A stretch of 64,000 nucleotides of DNA from Parabacteroides sp. ZJ-118 (GCF_011038785.1 NZ_JAAKDT010000003.1:1-64000), one strand, 5' to 3'; shown: positions 26,198 to 35,644, counted from the stretch's first letter. Notes: generated by a model from the letters alone, not told the origin. Translations and numbers: made by a program.

Positions 26198-26953
26198 ATG
26201 AGAAAGAATATTGTTGCAGGAAACTGGAAAATGAACACTACTCTTGCTGAGGGTCTTGCTTTGGCTAAAGGTTTGGACGAGGCTTTGAAGGGTAAGACCC
26301 CGAATTGCGACGTGATCATCGGTACTCCGTTCACTCACTTGGCAAGTGTTGCCGCCGCTATCGATACAAACAAGATCGGTGTTGCCGCTGAGAACTGTGC
26401 TGACAAGGAAAAAGGTGCTTACACTGGTGAGGTTTCTGCCGCTATGGTAGCTTCCACTGGCGCTAAATATGTGATTTTGGGCCACTCTGAGCGACGTGCT
26501 TATTATCATGAGACTCCGGAGATCTTGAAGACGAAGGTTGGGTTGGCTTTGGCTAACGGTTTGACTCCGATCTTCTGCATCGGTGAGGTTTTGGAAGAGA
26601 GAGAAGCCGGCAAGCACTTCGAGGTAGTAGACGTTCAGATCGCTGGTTCTTTGTTCGACCTTTCCGCTGAGGATTTCGGTAAGATCATCTTGGCTTACGA
26701 GCCGGTATGGGCTATCGGTACAGGTAAGACTGCTTCCGCTGAGCAGGCTGAGGAGATCCACGCTCACATACGCGCTACTTTGGCCGCTAAATATGGCAAT
26801 GAGGTAGCTGATAACTGCACGATCCTTTACGGTGGTAGCTGTAACGCCGGCAACGCGAAGGAATTGTTCGCTAAACCGAACGTAGACGGTGGTTTGATCG
26901 GTGGCGCTTCTTTGGCCGTTGACAAATTCATGCCGATTGTCGAGGCTTTTTAA
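26198..26953 (+). CDS. tpiA: Triosephosphate isomerase
   Basis: The 251-residue product has NWKMN (catalytic Lys), GHSERR (catalytic His), [12 protein letters not shown] (catalytic Glu) and the phosphate-binding YGGS and GLIGGAS loops. It interconverts dihydroxyacetone phosphate and glyceraldehyde 3-phosphate in glycolysis. Codon use is visibly biased to a narrow set, as expected for high expression. It is full length. Confidence 0.97.
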   Translation: MRKNIVAGNWKMNTTLAEGLALAKGLDEALKGKTPNCDVIIGTPFTHLASVAAAIDTNKIGVAAENCADKEKGAYTGEVSAAMVASTGAKYVILGHSERRAYYHETPEILKTKVGLALANGLTPIFCIGEVLEEREAGKHFEVVDVQIAGSLFDLSAEDFGKIILAYEPVWAIGTGKTASAEQAEEIHAHIRATLAAKYGNEVADNCTILYGGSCNAGNAKELFAKPNVDGGLIGGASLAVDKFMPIVEAF

Positions 26954-26965
26954 TTAATTCATAAT

Positions 26966-27014
26966 AAGAAAAGGTATCTTTTCCTTAATGAATGGGAGAG
27001 ATACCCTTTTAATA
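26966..27014 (+). terminator. Terminator or attenuator after tpiA
   Basis: AAAAGGTATCT pairs with AGATACCCTTTT (one bulge) and is followed by a T/A-rich tail. It lies between tpiA and the SPOR gene, so the operon may be split or attenuated here. Confidence 0.6.
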
Positions 27015-27022
27015 GTCTATTT

Positions 27023-27529
27023 ATGAAAAGAATTCCTTGTATCTTATCGCTATTTGCCTTTGTGATGGCCGGTACTTCATCTTTATTCGCTCAGACGGAG
27101 TTGGAAGGTGAGCGTTCAACCATATTCGATGCGTTGCGGAGATCCGGTTTGGGAAAAGGCGAGGTCGTTATCAATCAATCCGTCGCTATCCGCGAGATGG
27201 TGGGAGAACGTATGCGCGGAGCGAACGTGGAGACGACGGATAGCCTTACCTTCTTGAAGGTACAAGGGTATCGTACGCAGGTATTTTCCGGTAATAACCA
27301 ACGGGTCTCGAAAGATGAGGCTTTTCGCAAGGAGAAGGAGATCAAGGAGCTTTTTCCTGAGGTCCCGACCTATGTCACCTACAACGCCCCGTTTTGGAAG
27401 TTGCGGGTAGGAGATTTCCGTTCGCATGAGGAGGCCTATCATATGATGCGCCTGTTGATGGATGCTTTCCCGAAATACGGGAAGGAAATGTATATCGTAC
27501 GAGAAGAGATAAAAATTCCCCTAAATTAA
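27023..27529 (+). CDS. Exported SPOR-domain protein
   Basis: The 168-residue product has a signal peptide (ending LFAQ) and a C-terminal SPOR domain (about 85-165; YRTQVFSGN ... [19 protein letters not shown]). SPOR domains bind denuded septal peptidoglycan, so a place at the division site is likely. It ends five bases before folE, with which it is co-transcribed. Confidence 0.85.
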   Translation: MKRIPCILSLFAFVMAGTSSLFAQTELEGERSTIFDALRRSGLGKGEVVINQSVAIREMVGERMRGANVETTDSLTFLKVQGYRTQVFSGNNQRVSKDEAFRKEKEIKELFPEVPTYVTYNAPFWKLRVGDFRSHEEAYHMMRLLMDAFPKYGKEMYIVREEIKIPLN

Positions 27530-27534
27530 AAAGA

Positions 27535-28125
27535 ATGTCAGAAGTAAACGAAGAGACGCTGCGTGCCCGGGAAGCTTTGGCCGGCCATTATAAGGAAGTG
27601 TTGGGTTTGCTGGGTGAGGACGTGGAGCGTGAGGGCCTGCTTAAAACGCCGGAACGTGTGGCGAAAGCCATGCAGTTTTTAACCAAGGGATACCATGAGG
27701 ATCCGGAGGTGGTGCTCCGTTCTGCCATGTTTCAGGAGGAGGATTACAAACAGATGGTTATCGTGAAAGATATCGATTTCTTCTCCCTTTGTGAGCATCA
27801 CATGTTGCCTTTCTTCGGCAAGGCCCACGTGGCTTATATTCCCAAGAAGTATATCACGGGCTTAAGCAAGATCCCTCGCGTAGTGGATATCTTCGCCCGC
27901 CGCCTTCAGATACAGGAGCGTATGACGATGCAGATCAAGGATTGTATCCAGAAGACCTTAGATCCGCTGGGCGTGATGGTCGTGATCGAGGCGCAGCATA
28001 TGTGTATGCAGATGCGTGGTGTGGAGAAACAAAATTCCTTGACGACTACTTCTGATTTCACCGGTTTCTTTCAGCAAGCCAAGACACGCGAGGAGTTCAT
28101 GAACTTGATTAAGCACAATCGCTGA
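27535..28125 (+). CDS. folE: GTP cyclohydrolase I
   Basis: The 196-residue product has [20 protein letters not shown] and the later HMCMQMRGV, which supply the zinc Cys and His ligands, and [20 protein letters not shown], the family signature. It opens the pathway from GTP to folate and other pterins. It is the last gene of the tpiA-linked unit. Confidence 0.96.
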   Translation: MSEVNEETLRAREALAGHYKEVLGLLGEDVEREGLLKTPERVAKAMQFLTKGYHEDPEVVLRSAMFQEEDYKQMVIVKDIDFFSLCEHHMLPFFGKAHVAYIPKKYITGLSKIPRVVDIFARRLQIQERMTMQIKDCIQKTLDPLGVMVVIEAQHMCMQMRGVEKQNSLTTTSDFTGFFQQAKTREEFMNLIKHNR

Positions 28126-28242
28126 CAGCTTAATACAAGTTCGGCATGCGTACCGGTATCCGTTGGATCAACAGCAAGAAAAGGCTTTTTGCAGGTGTCC
28201 CGAATTTATCCGTATAATAGGGTTGTTCTATTATCGTTCTCA

Positions 28243-28267
28243 TTTTATCAGATATAACTGATAAAAA
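28243..28267. terminator. Bidirectional hairpin between folE and the small secreted gene
   Basis: TTTTATCAG and CTGATAAAA form a perfect 9-bp stem around ATATAA, with A/T runs on both sides, suiting the convergent genes. Confidence 0.7.
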
Positions 28268-28274
28268 CGGGTGT

Positions 28275-28595
28275 CTACCGTATCGCCACCTTGCGTACCG
28301 TATCTCCAATGCGGATGATATAGTATCCCTTTGCGATATCTGCGACATATTCGGCGGTGGGCTGCTTGATTTCGATTTCCTTCACCTTAATGCCTACGAC
28401 ACTGTAGATTTCCAAGATACTCCCGACAGGGGCGTTTTCTACCTTGATGCGATTCTCGTAGGCCGTGATTTCGATAGGAGCGGGATCTTCTTGCCTAGAA
28501 GAAAATACCTTGGCTTCCGATTTATCAGCTTGTGCGTAAACCGGATAACTTGCGGAGAACGCAAGTGCCAAAGCGATGATATGTATAAGCTTCAT
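28275..28595 (-). CDS. Small secreted protein with sorting-domain-like fold
   Basis: The 106-residue product has a signal peptide (ending VYAQ). It then consists almost only of a beta module (IEITAYENRIKVENAPVG, LEIYSVVGIKVKEIE, AKGYYIIRIGDTVRKVAIR). The pattern matches the type A C-terminal sorting domains of Bacteroidetes, here without any cargo, and is related in style to the C-termini of the two large surface proteins. It could be a decayed or stand-alone module. Confidence 0.65.
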   Translation of the reverse strand: MKLIHIIALALAFSASYPVYAQADKSEAKVFSSRQEDPAPIEITAYENRIKVENAPVGSILEIYSVVGIKVKEIEIKQPTAEYVADIAKGYYIIRIGDTVRKVAIR

Positions 28596-28616
28596 TTACT
28601 AATCCCTAAATTCGCA

Positions 28617-28624
28617 CAAATGTA
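28617..28624 (-). promoter_or_regulatory. -7 box for the small secreted gene
   Basis: Read leftward the bases are TACATTTG (TAnnTTTG), 22 bp before the start codon. Confidence 0.45.
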
Positions 28625-28682
28625 GAAAGATTTCTGCATATTAGAAAGTAATTAGCTTTATTTCGTAAAAACGGATGTATGA

Positions 28683-29597
28683 TTATACGCTAAGTCTCAT
28701 ACCTTCCTCTCCGAGGATCGTACCGGGAAATATCTTGTCTGCCTCTTTCTTTAGCGGAGCCAGATCCTCGTAACGAGCCGAGTAATGACCGATGACCAAT
28801 CGCTTCACTTGGGCTTTATAGGCGATCTCGGCCGCTTGGTGGACGGTAGAGTGGAAGGTCTCCTTCGCACGTGCGGCGTCACATTCAGCGAAAGTCGCTT
28901 CGTGGTATAATAAATCCACTCCTTCAATAATGGGAATTATAGATGGGTGAAAAGCTGTATCCGAGCAATAAGCATACCGTTTGGGAGCAGCGGCAGGACG
29001 GGTTAAGCGGGCATTCGGGATTACTTTACCTTCCGAGGTGACAAAATCAGCGCCCCTTTTGATCTCTTGCATCATACGGACAGGAACCTGATAGAAATCC
29101 GTCATCTCCCGGATGATGTGCGCTTCTTTGGCTTTCTCGGCTAACAAATAGCCACAACAGGGTATCCGGTGCTTTAACGGAATGGAATAAACGCTCAAGG
29201 AGCGATCTTCCATAACTAACGAATGAGTTGCCGGGTCAATTAAGTTAAAACGGATCTCATAAGGCAACCCTTTGCAAAAGATATTAAGTATCGGACGCAT
29301 ATAGCTCTCGATTTCTTTCGGTCCATGAATAACCAATTCTCCGTTGCGTCCCAGCATGCCTAATGTAGAGATCAATCCCGGTAGACCGAAACAATGATCT
29401 CCGTGTAGGTGGGAGATGAAGATATGATTTAAACGGCTGAACTTCATGCGCATACGACGCATTTGAACTTGCGTGCCTTCTCCGCAGTCGATCATGTATA
29501 ATTTATCTCGTAAATCTACGATTTGAGAGGTCGCCAGATGGCGAGTCGTGGGCAATGCGGAACCGCATCCCAATATGTTTATATCAAAATCAGCCAT
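28683..29597 (-). CDS. rnz: Ribonuclease Z
   Basis: The 304-residue product begins MADFDINILGCGSALPT and contains the metallo-beta-lactamase zinc motif SHLHGDHCFGLPG, the central YCSDTAF and VIGHYSARY. It trims the 3' trailers of tRNA precursors. ATG 29597 is chosen because the family starts here and a TATCTTTG promoter box (29631-29624) lies just upstream, which rules out the longer in-frame start. Confidence 0.95.
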   Translation of the reverse strand: MADFDINILGCGSALPTTRHLATSQIVDLRDKLYMIDCGEGTQVQMRRMRMKFSRLNHIFISHLHGDHCFGLPGLISTLGMLGRNGELVIHGPKEIESYMRPILNIFCKGLPYEIRFNLIDPATHSLVMEDRSLSVYSIPLKHRIPCCGYLLAEKAKEAHIIREMTDFYQVPVRMMQEIKRGADFVTSEGKVIPNARLTRPAAAPKRYAYCSDTAFHPSIIPIIEGVDLLYHEATFAECDAARAKETFHSTVHQAAEIAYKAQVKRLVIGHYSARYEDLAPLKKEADKIFPGTILGEEGMRLSV

Positions 29598-29623
29598 TTG
29601 TTGTCTACGGGAATAATTGAATG

Positions 29624-29631
29624 CAAAGATA
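29624..29631 (-). promoter_or_regulatory. -7 box of rnz
   Basis: The leftward sequence TATCTTTG fits TAnnTTTG and lies 27 bp before the rnz start. Confidence 0.5.
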
Positions 29632-29818
29632 ATACAAAAGCATTTTTGTTCTGTGAAAAATAACAAAAAAGCAAGGTGTAATGTATGCAGGATGAGGTGG
29701 ATTCCATATATTTGTTTGCTGTCCTTCTGGAAAGCGAATATACAGTTGGTAAATAGACTTAAGACATTTTTCTAAGCCTTAACTAACTTTTTCTTTTTGT
29801 TTAAAACGGTTAAATGTA

Positions 29819-29857
29819 GAAACGGCCAAGCGTGAGTTTCGCCGTTTCCTTTTTTTG
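29819..29857 (+). terminator. Orphan rightward terminator
   Basis: GAAACGGC and GCCGTTTC form a perfect 8-bp stem with a 14-nt loop, followed by C and seven or more T. No rightward gene precedes it, so it may end a small RNA or block readthrough toward cydB. Confidence 0.65.
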
Positions 29858-29912
29858 TTGTTAACTTGAAGTCGGAATACAGATTTTCAGCGAGATTGAA
29901 GAAGGATAGTTT

Positions 29913-29963
29913 ATGAATTGTGGAGTACATCTTATCGATTCTTTCTTGTACTCCACAATTCAT
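29913..29963. repeat. 17-bp inverted repeat beside the cydB stop
   Basis: ATGAATTGTGGAGTACA (29913-29929) and its perfect complement (29947-29963) flank 17 nt. It begins six bases beyond the cydB stop on the transcript but lacks a T tract, so it looks more like a stabilising 3' hairpin than an intrinsic terminator. Confidence 0.75.
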
Positions 29964-29968
29964 GAATC

Positions 29969-31120
29969 TTAATATGCGTGTCCGTTACCCTGCATTTCCT
30001 TACTGTTGATCTTACGTAGATCAAGTGCTCTCCAGGCATAGAAAATATAGGCTAACACGAATGGAACGAGGATAGATACATAGCTCATTACTTTCAGCGT
30101 GAATGGGCTAGAACAGCTATTTTGGATCGTTAATGAACTTTGTAGATCTGCTAAAGATGGGTAATAAGCGGTATGATTCCATCCTGCGCAAAGTAATAAA
30201 GCTAATACGGTCAAGACAGTTCCTGCTCCCGTGAACCAGATGCCCTTTCTCCAAGTCTTCGATAATATCGTTTTCCCTATGCCGAATAGCACGCCAATCA
30301 CGCCAATCAATAATATAGCTAACACGATCGGCATCTCGATCAGGTTCATAAAATACTTATACGGTTGCATAAATACTTCCCCGGTATCCGGATTTACGGC
30401 AAAACCGTCCACCAACAGCAGGCGGATCAAGAATGTCAAGAAAAAGACGAGGAACAAGATAGTTTCTGGTATCAATTGTTTCCGGCTTTTAGTGACAATC
30501 TCTGGGTCATCGATATTGTTTATGAAATAGAGTAGGGCCAAAGCTCGTGCCAAGAAGAAGACCGCCAGTCCCAGGCACAAATTCCAGAATACCAAAGCTG
30601 CCTCTAATCCATGCCAAGGATTGGCCCACGTGGAAATGACGGGCATGGCTACATCAGTCAACTGCTCTTTGTTAACAATGAATTCGGCGCCGTTAAAGAA
30701 GGTGGCTACAGCGGTTCCGAGTAAGATCGGACCTGCTATACCATTGATCAGAAGAAATATTTGGTACGTCTTCTTCCCGAGTAAGTTGCCTTTTTTCGCT
30801 TGATATTCGTAAGATACGGCTTGTATCACGAAGCAAAGCAAGATCAGCATCCATACCCAATAGGCTCCGCCGAAGCTTGTGGAATAAAATAGAGGGAAAG
30901 AGGCGAAGAAAGCACCTCCGAAAGTGACCAACGTAGTGAAAGTAAACTCCCACTTACGTCCGGTCGAGTTCAATAACATTTTTTGCTGTATCTCCGTCTT
31001 GCCGATAGTGAAGAGCAGGGATTGGCCTCCTTGTACAAAAAGAAGGAATACTAATAGCGCTCCCAGTAGAGATACCAGAAACCACCAGTAATGTTGTAAC
31101 AATGTGTATGTACTATCCAT
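29969..31120 (-). CDS. cydB: Cytochrome bd ubiquinol oxidase subunit II
   Basis: The 383-residue polytopic protein aligns with CydB: it opens with LQHYWWFLVSLLGALLVFLLFVQGGQSLL and has the later WANPWHGLEAALVFWNL region. With CydA it forms the high-affinity terminal oxidase of the inner membrane, letting an anaerobe respire traces of oxygen. It follows cydA by 40 bp. Confidence 0.95.
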   Translation of the reverse strand: MDSTYTLLQHYWWFLVSLLGALLVFLLFVQGGQSLLFTIGKTEIQQKMLLNSTGRKWEFTFTTLVTFGGAFFASFPLFYSTSFGGAYWVWMLILLCFVIQAVSYEYQAKKGNLLGKKTYQIFLLINGIAGPILLGTAVATFFNGAEFIVNKEQLTDVAMPVISTWANPWHGLEAALVFWNLCLGLAVFFLARALALLYFINNIDDPEIVTKSRKQLIPETILFLVFFLTFLIRLLLVDGFAVNPDTGEVFMQPYKYFMNLIEMPIVLAILLIGVIGVLFGIGKTILSKTWRKGIWFTGAGTVLTVLALLLCAGWNHTAYYPSLADLQSSLTIQNSCSSPFTLKVMSYVSILVPFVLAYIFYAWRALDLRKINSKEMQGNGHAY

Positions 31121-31160
31121 AGGACTTCCTAATTAAGAATTGATAATTGAGTTTTGAAAA

Positions 31161-32717
31161 TTAATGATCGGTTGTTTCCGGCCCTTTCTTGATGGCCTTA
31201 ACCATAATGCCAATCTCCGCGATCAGCAGGATCGTGAATAAGATAAGGAACAGGTAGAAAGTGGCCTGTACCGAGGACGGGTTTAGCTTGGATACCGAAG
31301 CGCTGGTCGGCAAGATATCCTGTATAGCCCAAGGTTGACGTCCTACCTCCGCTACGATCCAACCGGCTTGCCCTGCTACATATCCTAAAGGTATAGACCA
31401 TAGGCTCGCGTATTGCAACCAACGTGTATCAGCGATTTTCCCCTTTTTATCCCATATCAATGTGACAATGAATAGTAAGATGAAGAAACAGCCTAGGATC
31501 ACCATCACACGGAAAGAATAGAATGTCAATCCTACATGCGGAATTAACTCTGCTGGATCCTTAATATAACCATATCCGAAATAGGGGAAGTTCTCTTCCA
31601 AGGTAGCCCTGTATTGCTGAGCGGCTGCGGTATCTTTATCTTTGACCGCTTTGCGATAATCGGCTAACGCTTTGATGGCGGCTTTACCCTTCTCTATTTT
31701 TTCTTTGGCGGATAGCGCTACCGTTCCCTTATTGGTCGTATAGCCTCCCTCGATCAGGTTTACGATACCCGGAACGTATGCGTCCATGTCACGTTCTGCC
31801 AAGAAGGAAAGGAGTTTGGGAAATTCGATGTCAAAAATAAATGCGTTCCGGTTATCCAGATAACTCGTCTTTTCCGGATTTAAGATACCGATGCCTACGA
31901 GTCCTACCCCGTTACCACCCTGATAAAGGCCTTCCATAGCGGCTAGCTTCATCGGTTGCTTTTGAGCGACTTGATAAGCGGAACCATCACCCGTCCAGAG
32001 GACAAGGATGGAGGCTGCCAGCCCGAATATAGCGCTGACTTTAATACTTGACAAAGCGAATGTGGTATTCCGATTCTTTAATAAATACCAGCAACTGATC
32101 CCTAATACGAATAGGGCGCCTACGATCCAACCGGACAATACCGTATGGAAAAACTTATTAATGGCGACAGGCGATAAAGCTACGGCCCAGAAATCGAACA
32201 TCTCGTTACGGACCGTATCCGGATTAAAATGCATGCCGGCCGGATATTGCATCCATGCGTTAGCGATCAAGATCCAGAGAGCGGAAAGAGTCGCGCCGAT
32301 AATCGTTAACCAAGTCGAGGCGAGGTGGAACCGTTTGCTAACCTTGTCCCAACCAAAAAACATGACAGCGATAAAAGTGGCTTCCATAAAGAAGGCGAGA
32401 ATTCCCTCGATAGCCAAAGGCGCTCCGAAAATATCCCCGACAAACCAACTATAGTTAGACCAGTTGGTTCCGAATTCGAACTCAAGGATCAATCCCGTGG
32501 CGACACCGATAGCGAAATTGATACCGAATAATTTCATCCAAAATTGGGCGGTCTTTTTCCATGCCTCATTACCGGTCCGATAATAAATCGTCTCCATAAT
32601 GGCTTGGATAACGCCAAGCCCTAGTGTCAGTGGCACGAAGAGCCAATGATACATGGCCGTAAGGGCAAACTGGGCCCTCGACCAATCGATCAATGAAGTG
32701 TCAATGTGTTCAATCAT
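31161..32717 (-). CDS. cydA: Cytochrome bd ubiquinol oxidase subunit I
   Basis: The 518-residue product has the CydA start (DWSRAQFALTAMYHWLFVPLTLG with the heme-ligand His24), KFFHTVLSGW (second His ligand) and the conserved GRQPWAIQDILPT. The quinol-binding Q loop region (about 255-330) is present. It carries all three hemes and oxidises menaquinol or ubiquinol, reducing oxygen to water. It follows the DUF4492 gene by 13 bp. Confidence 0.96.
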   Translation of the reverse strand: MIEHIDTSLIDWSRAQFALTAMYHWLFVPLTLGLGVIQAIMETIYYRTGNEAWKKTAQFWMKLFGINFAIGVATGLILEFEFGTNWSNYSWFVGDIFGAPLAIEGILAFFMEATFIAVMFFGWDKVSKRFHLASTWLTIIGATLSALWILIANAWMQYPAGMHFNPDTVRNEMFDFWAVALSPVAINKFFHTVLSGWIVGALFVLGISCWYLLKNRNTTFALSSIKVSAIFGLAASILVLWTGDGSAYQVAQKQPMKLAAMEGLYQGGNGVGLVGIGILNPEKTSYLDNRNAFIFDIEFPKLLSFLAERDMDAYVPGIVNLIEGGYTTNKGTVALSAKEKIEKGKAAIKALADYRKAVKDKDTAAAQQYRATLEENFPYFGYGYIKDPAELIPHVGLTFYSFRVMVILGCFFILLFIVTLIWDKKGKIADTRWLQYASLWSIPLGYVAGQAGWIVAEVGRQPWAIQDILPTSASVSKLNPSSVQATFYLFLILFTILLIAEIGIMVKAIKKGPETTDH

Positions 32718-32730
32718 ATTTATTAATGTT

Positions 32731-32958
32731 TTAAGGATTTATTGCCCGTTGTATGAGTTCGTTCGATACGTGGTTCCCCTTCTCGCTATCGCCATCAAAT
32801 TGCCCGAGATAATTAGGAAGGAAGAATAATCTCAAGATGAAAAATAGGATAAACAATTTGACTAGAATTATTAGCCAAAGGGTCCTGCCCAGCTTCATCT
32901 CTCGGAATCCTTCCAAATAAAAGCGATATATTCGTACGAATGCAGATTCCTTTTTCAT
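32731..32958 (-). CDS. DUF4492 small membrane protein of the cyd operon
   Basis: The 75-residue product has one membrane helix (LGRTLWLIILVKLFILFFILRLFFLP). DUF4492 proteins regularly precede cydAB in Bacteroidetes, and the position suggests an assembly or accessory subunit comparable in place to CydX, though unrelated in sequence. It is the first gene of the operon. Confidence 0.85.
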   Translation of the reverse strand: MKKESAFVRIYRFYLEGFREMKLGRTLWLIILVKLFILFFILRLFFLPNYLGQFDGDSEKGNHVSNELIQRAINP

Positions 32959-33016
32959 ACAGTTGTTCTCATTTTAGGATGATAGTTGTTAACATGAATG
33001 TGTTTCCATGTCTCTA

Positions 33017-33024
33017 CAAATATA
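33017..33024 (-). promoter_or_regulatory. -7 box of the cyd operon
   Basis: Leftward TATATTTG fits TAnnTTTG, 59 bp before the DUF4492 start. A well spaced -33 TTG is not evident. Confidence 0.45.
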
Positions 33025-33142
33025 TCCAAATCGCGCTAATAAAATACCCTCAATTCTATAAATAATATTTATGAAAGTATAAATAGGATCTATCCTGTCT
33101 GTTAAAAAAAATTATTTTGAATAAGAAAGCGGTCTTTTGATC

Positions 33143-33172
33143 TTGTCAATAATACAGTATTGGCTATATTTG
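33143..33172 (+). promoter_or_regulatory. Promoter of the dehydrogenase cluster
   Basis: TTG (33143-33145), 19 nt, TATATTTG (33165-33172): a full match to the Bacteroidales promoter. Transcription should begin near 33180, leaving a leader of about 70 nt before the gene at 33251. Confidence 0.75.
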
Positions 33173-33250
33173 CGACAATTTGTTGTCTGTAAAGGTGTAA
33201 AGACGCGTGAAATATCGTTGTTAAGTGCTAATCTATAAAAAATTATTACT

Positions 33251-34741
33251 ATGTCAAACATTACTAGAAGATCCTTTCTTCAAAGAGGTACAGCTGCCGC
33301 AGCAGCATTGACTATTGTCCCGAGCGCAGTCCTTGGTAAGAGCCACGGTCATACCGCTCCAACTGATAAATTGAATATTGCCGGTGTCGGTATCGGAGGT
33401 ATGGGTAACGCTAACTTAAAGAACATGGAGACTACCGAGAATATTGTAGCTCTTTGTGATATCGATTGGAAGTACTCGAAAGCTGTGTTCGACCGTCATC
33501 CTCAAGCTAAAAAATATTGGGACTACCGTAAGATGTACGATGAGATGGGTAAATCTATCGACGCTGTATTGGTAGCTACCGCAGACCATACCCATGCGAT
33601 GATCACGGCTGACGCTATGACTCTTGGCAAACACGTATACACGCAGAAACCGTTAACTCACTCTGTTTATGAGTCTCGTTTGCTTACTAACTTAGCTAAG
33701 AAATATGACGTCGCCACTCAAATGGGTAACCAAGGTTCTTCGGGCGAAGGCGTGAACTTGATCTGTGAGTGGATCGCTAACGGTGAGATTGGTGAGGTTA
33801 CCAAAGTAGAGTGCGCCACGAACCGTCCTATCTGGCCGCAAGGTTTGAACGCTCCTGAGAAAGTGGATAAGATCCCTTCTACATTGAACTGGGATTTGTT
33901 TACAGGTCCTGCTAAACTGAGACCGTTCAACAAGACTTATCATCCTTGGAACTGGCGCGGATGGTGGGATTATGGTACAGGAGCGTTAGGTGATATGGCT
34001 TGCCACATCATGCATCCGGTATTTAAGGCTTTGCATTTGGGCTATCCGACAAAGGTTCAAGGTTCTTCCACATTGTTGTTACAAGACTGCGCTCCTAACG
34101 CGCAACATGTTAAATTGATCTTCCCGGCTCGTGATAATATGCCGAAGGTCGCTATGCCGGAGGTTGAGGTGCATTGGTATGACGGCGGTATAATGCCGGA
34201 TCGTCCGGAAGGATTCCCTCAAGGTAAGGAGTTGATGGGTCCTGGTGGTGGATTGTGTATCTTCCACGGAACGAAAGATACATTGATTTGTGGTTGCTAT
34301 GGCTTGAATCCATGGTTGTTGTCAGGGCGTGTGCCTAACGTAGCAAAGACAGAACGTCGTGTGAAAGACGTGAAGAAGGGCGATGCTCACGAGCAAGACT
34401 GGATCCGTGCTTGTAAGGAAAGCGCTGGTAGCCGTGTTCAGACGAAATCAAACTTCTTGGAGGCTGGTCCGTTCAATGAAATGGTTGTAATGGGTGTATT
34501 AGCTGTTCGCTTACAACGTTTGAACAAAGTGTTGGACTGGGATGGTCCTAACATGAGATTTACGAACATCGATCCTAGCGAAACGATCAAGATCATCAAG
34601 AAAGATACTTTCGAGGTTATTGATGGTGATCCGAAATTCAAGACGGAGTGGACGGATCCAATTAATGCGCAAGAATTTGCCGCAGGCTTGATCAAGCACA
34701 ACTATCGTGACGGCTGGAAGCTGGTAGATATGCCGAGATAA
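33251..34741 (+). CDS. Tat-exported Gfo/Idh/MocA oxidoreductase
   Basis: The 496-residue product starts with a twin-arginine signal (ITRRSFLQRG then a hydrophobic run), so it is exported folded with its NAD(P) bound. The Rossmann domain shows VGIGGMGNANL and ALCDID. The usual EKP catalytic motif reads QKP (VYTQKPLTHS), and the C-terminal sugar-binding domain runs from about 190. Related gut enzymes oxidise sugar hydroxyls at C3 in a glycoside-cleaving pathway. The neighbours (DUF1080, DoxX, second dehydrogenase) fit this; the exact substrate is unknown. Confidence 0.85.
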   Translation: MSNITRRSFLQRGTAAAAALTIVPSAVLGKSHGHTAPTDKLNIAGVGIGGMGNANLKNMETTENIVALCDIDWKYSKAVFDRHPQAKKYWDYRKMYDEMGKSIDAVLVATADHTHAMITADAMTLGKHVYTQKPLTHSVYESRLLTNLAKKYDVATQMGNQGSSGEGVNLICEWIANGEIGEVTKVECATNRPIWPQGLNAPEKVDKIPSTLNWDLFTGPAKLRPFNKTYHPWNWRGWWDYGTGALGDMACHIMHPVFKALHLGYPTKVQGSSTLLLQDCAPNAQHVKLIFPARDNMPKVAMPEVEVHWYDGGIMPDRPEGFPQGKELMGPGGGLCIFHGTKDTLICGCYGLNPWLLSGRVPNVAKTERRVKDVKKGDAHEQDWIRACKESAGSRVQTKSNFLEAGPFNEMVVMGVLAVRLQRLNKVLDWDGPNMRFTNIDPSETIKIIKKDTFEVIDGDPKFKTEWTDPINAQEFAAGLIKHNYRDGWKLVDMPR

Positions 34742-34758
34742 TATAGTTAACTCAATAA

Positions 34759-35619
34759 ATGAAAATGAAAAAGTCAGTATTATTAGCAAGTGCTGCTATC
34801 ATGATGTGCTATTTCACGTCTTGTGGCGGTGGAAAGAAAGCAGAGGAAGCTCCTGCAGCTGCTGAGGCTGCAACAGAAGCCGCGGCTCCTGAGTACAAAC
34901 TCATGACTGATCTTCCTACTGTAGATATCACGACTTTCCCGAAAGACAAAGAGGGTAGATATGTGATTTTCGATGGTAAGACATTCAATGGCTGGAGAGG
35001 TTATGACCGTGCTGACGTTCCGGGAGCTTGGACAATCGAGGACGGAGCGATCAAAATCAATGGCTCCGGAGCCGGTGAGGCCGGTGCTTCCAATGGGGGC
35101 GATTTGATCTTCGCTCATAAATTGGGCAATTTCGAGCTTGAGTTCGAGTGGAAAGTAGGTAAAGGCTCCAACTCGGGTGTATTCATCATGATCCAAGAGG
35201 TAGAGGGACAACCTTCTTACATCTCTGCGCCTGAGTACCAAGTATTGGATAACGAGAACCACCCGGATGCCAGGTTAGGTAAGGACGGCAACCGTAAGTC
35301 TTCTTCTCTGTATGACATGATTCCCGCGAAACCGCAAAACGCGAAACCGTTCGGCGAGTGGAACAAGGGTAAGATCATGTGCTATAAGGGTACGGTTGTT
35401 CACTATTTGAATAGCGATGAACCTGTTGTTGAGTATCATTTGTGGACTTCGCAATGGAAAGAAATGTTGGATAACAGCAAGTTTAGCAAAGACAAATGGC
35501 CGTTGGCTTATGAGTTGTTGTTGAATTGCGGTGGCGCTAACAAGGAAGGTTTCATCGGATTCCAAGACCACGGGGATGATGTTTGGTTCCGTAACATTAC
35601 TGTGAAAGTTCTGGATTAA
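34759..35619 (+). CDS. DUF1080 lipoprotein, putative 3-keto-glycoside hydrolase/lyase
   Basis: The 286-residue product has a lipoprotein signal (YFTSCGGG), an Ala/Glu-rich linker and a DUF1080 concanavalin-like domain (FDGKTFNGWRGY at about 72, GNFELEFEWKVGKGSNSGVFI, EYQVLDNENHPDA, and a final GFIGFQDHGDDVWFRNI). DUF1080 proteins are described as 3-keto-disaccharide hydrolases that work after a Gfo/Idh/MocA dehydrogenase. It lies 17 bp after such a gene. Activity is inferred from family and context. Confidence 0.85.
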   Translation: MKMKKSVLLASAAIMMCYFTSCGGGKKAEEAPAAAEAATEAAAPEYKLMTDLPTVDITTFPKDKEGRYVIFDGKTFNGWRGYDRADVPGAWTIEDGAIKINGSGAGEAGASNGGDLIFAHKLGNFELEFEWKVGKGSNSGVFIMIQEVEGQPSYISAPEYQVLDNENHPDARLGKDGNRKSSSLYDMIPAKPQNAKPFGEWNKGKIMCYKGTVVHYLNSDEPVVEYHLWTSQWKEMLDNSKFSKDKWPLAYELLLNCGGANKEGFIGFQDHGDDVWFRNITVKVLD

Positions 35620-35644
35620 TCGTATCAAACACATTTTAGCATAA

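Larger units (their letters stand above)
29632..29968. other. Intergenic stretch between rnz and cydB
   Basis: No gene is supported. It contains a rightward terminator-like hairpin (29819-29857) with no gene in front of it, and a long hairpin next to the cydB stop. A 63-codon leftward frame starting inside that hairpin looks accidental. A small rightward RNA ending at 29857 is possible but no good promoter was seen. Confidence 0.45.

Noticed and set aside
29772-29963. Leftward 63-codon frame between rnz and cydB
   Set aside because: It starts within a perfect hairpin, passes through a terminator structure and has no recognisable features.
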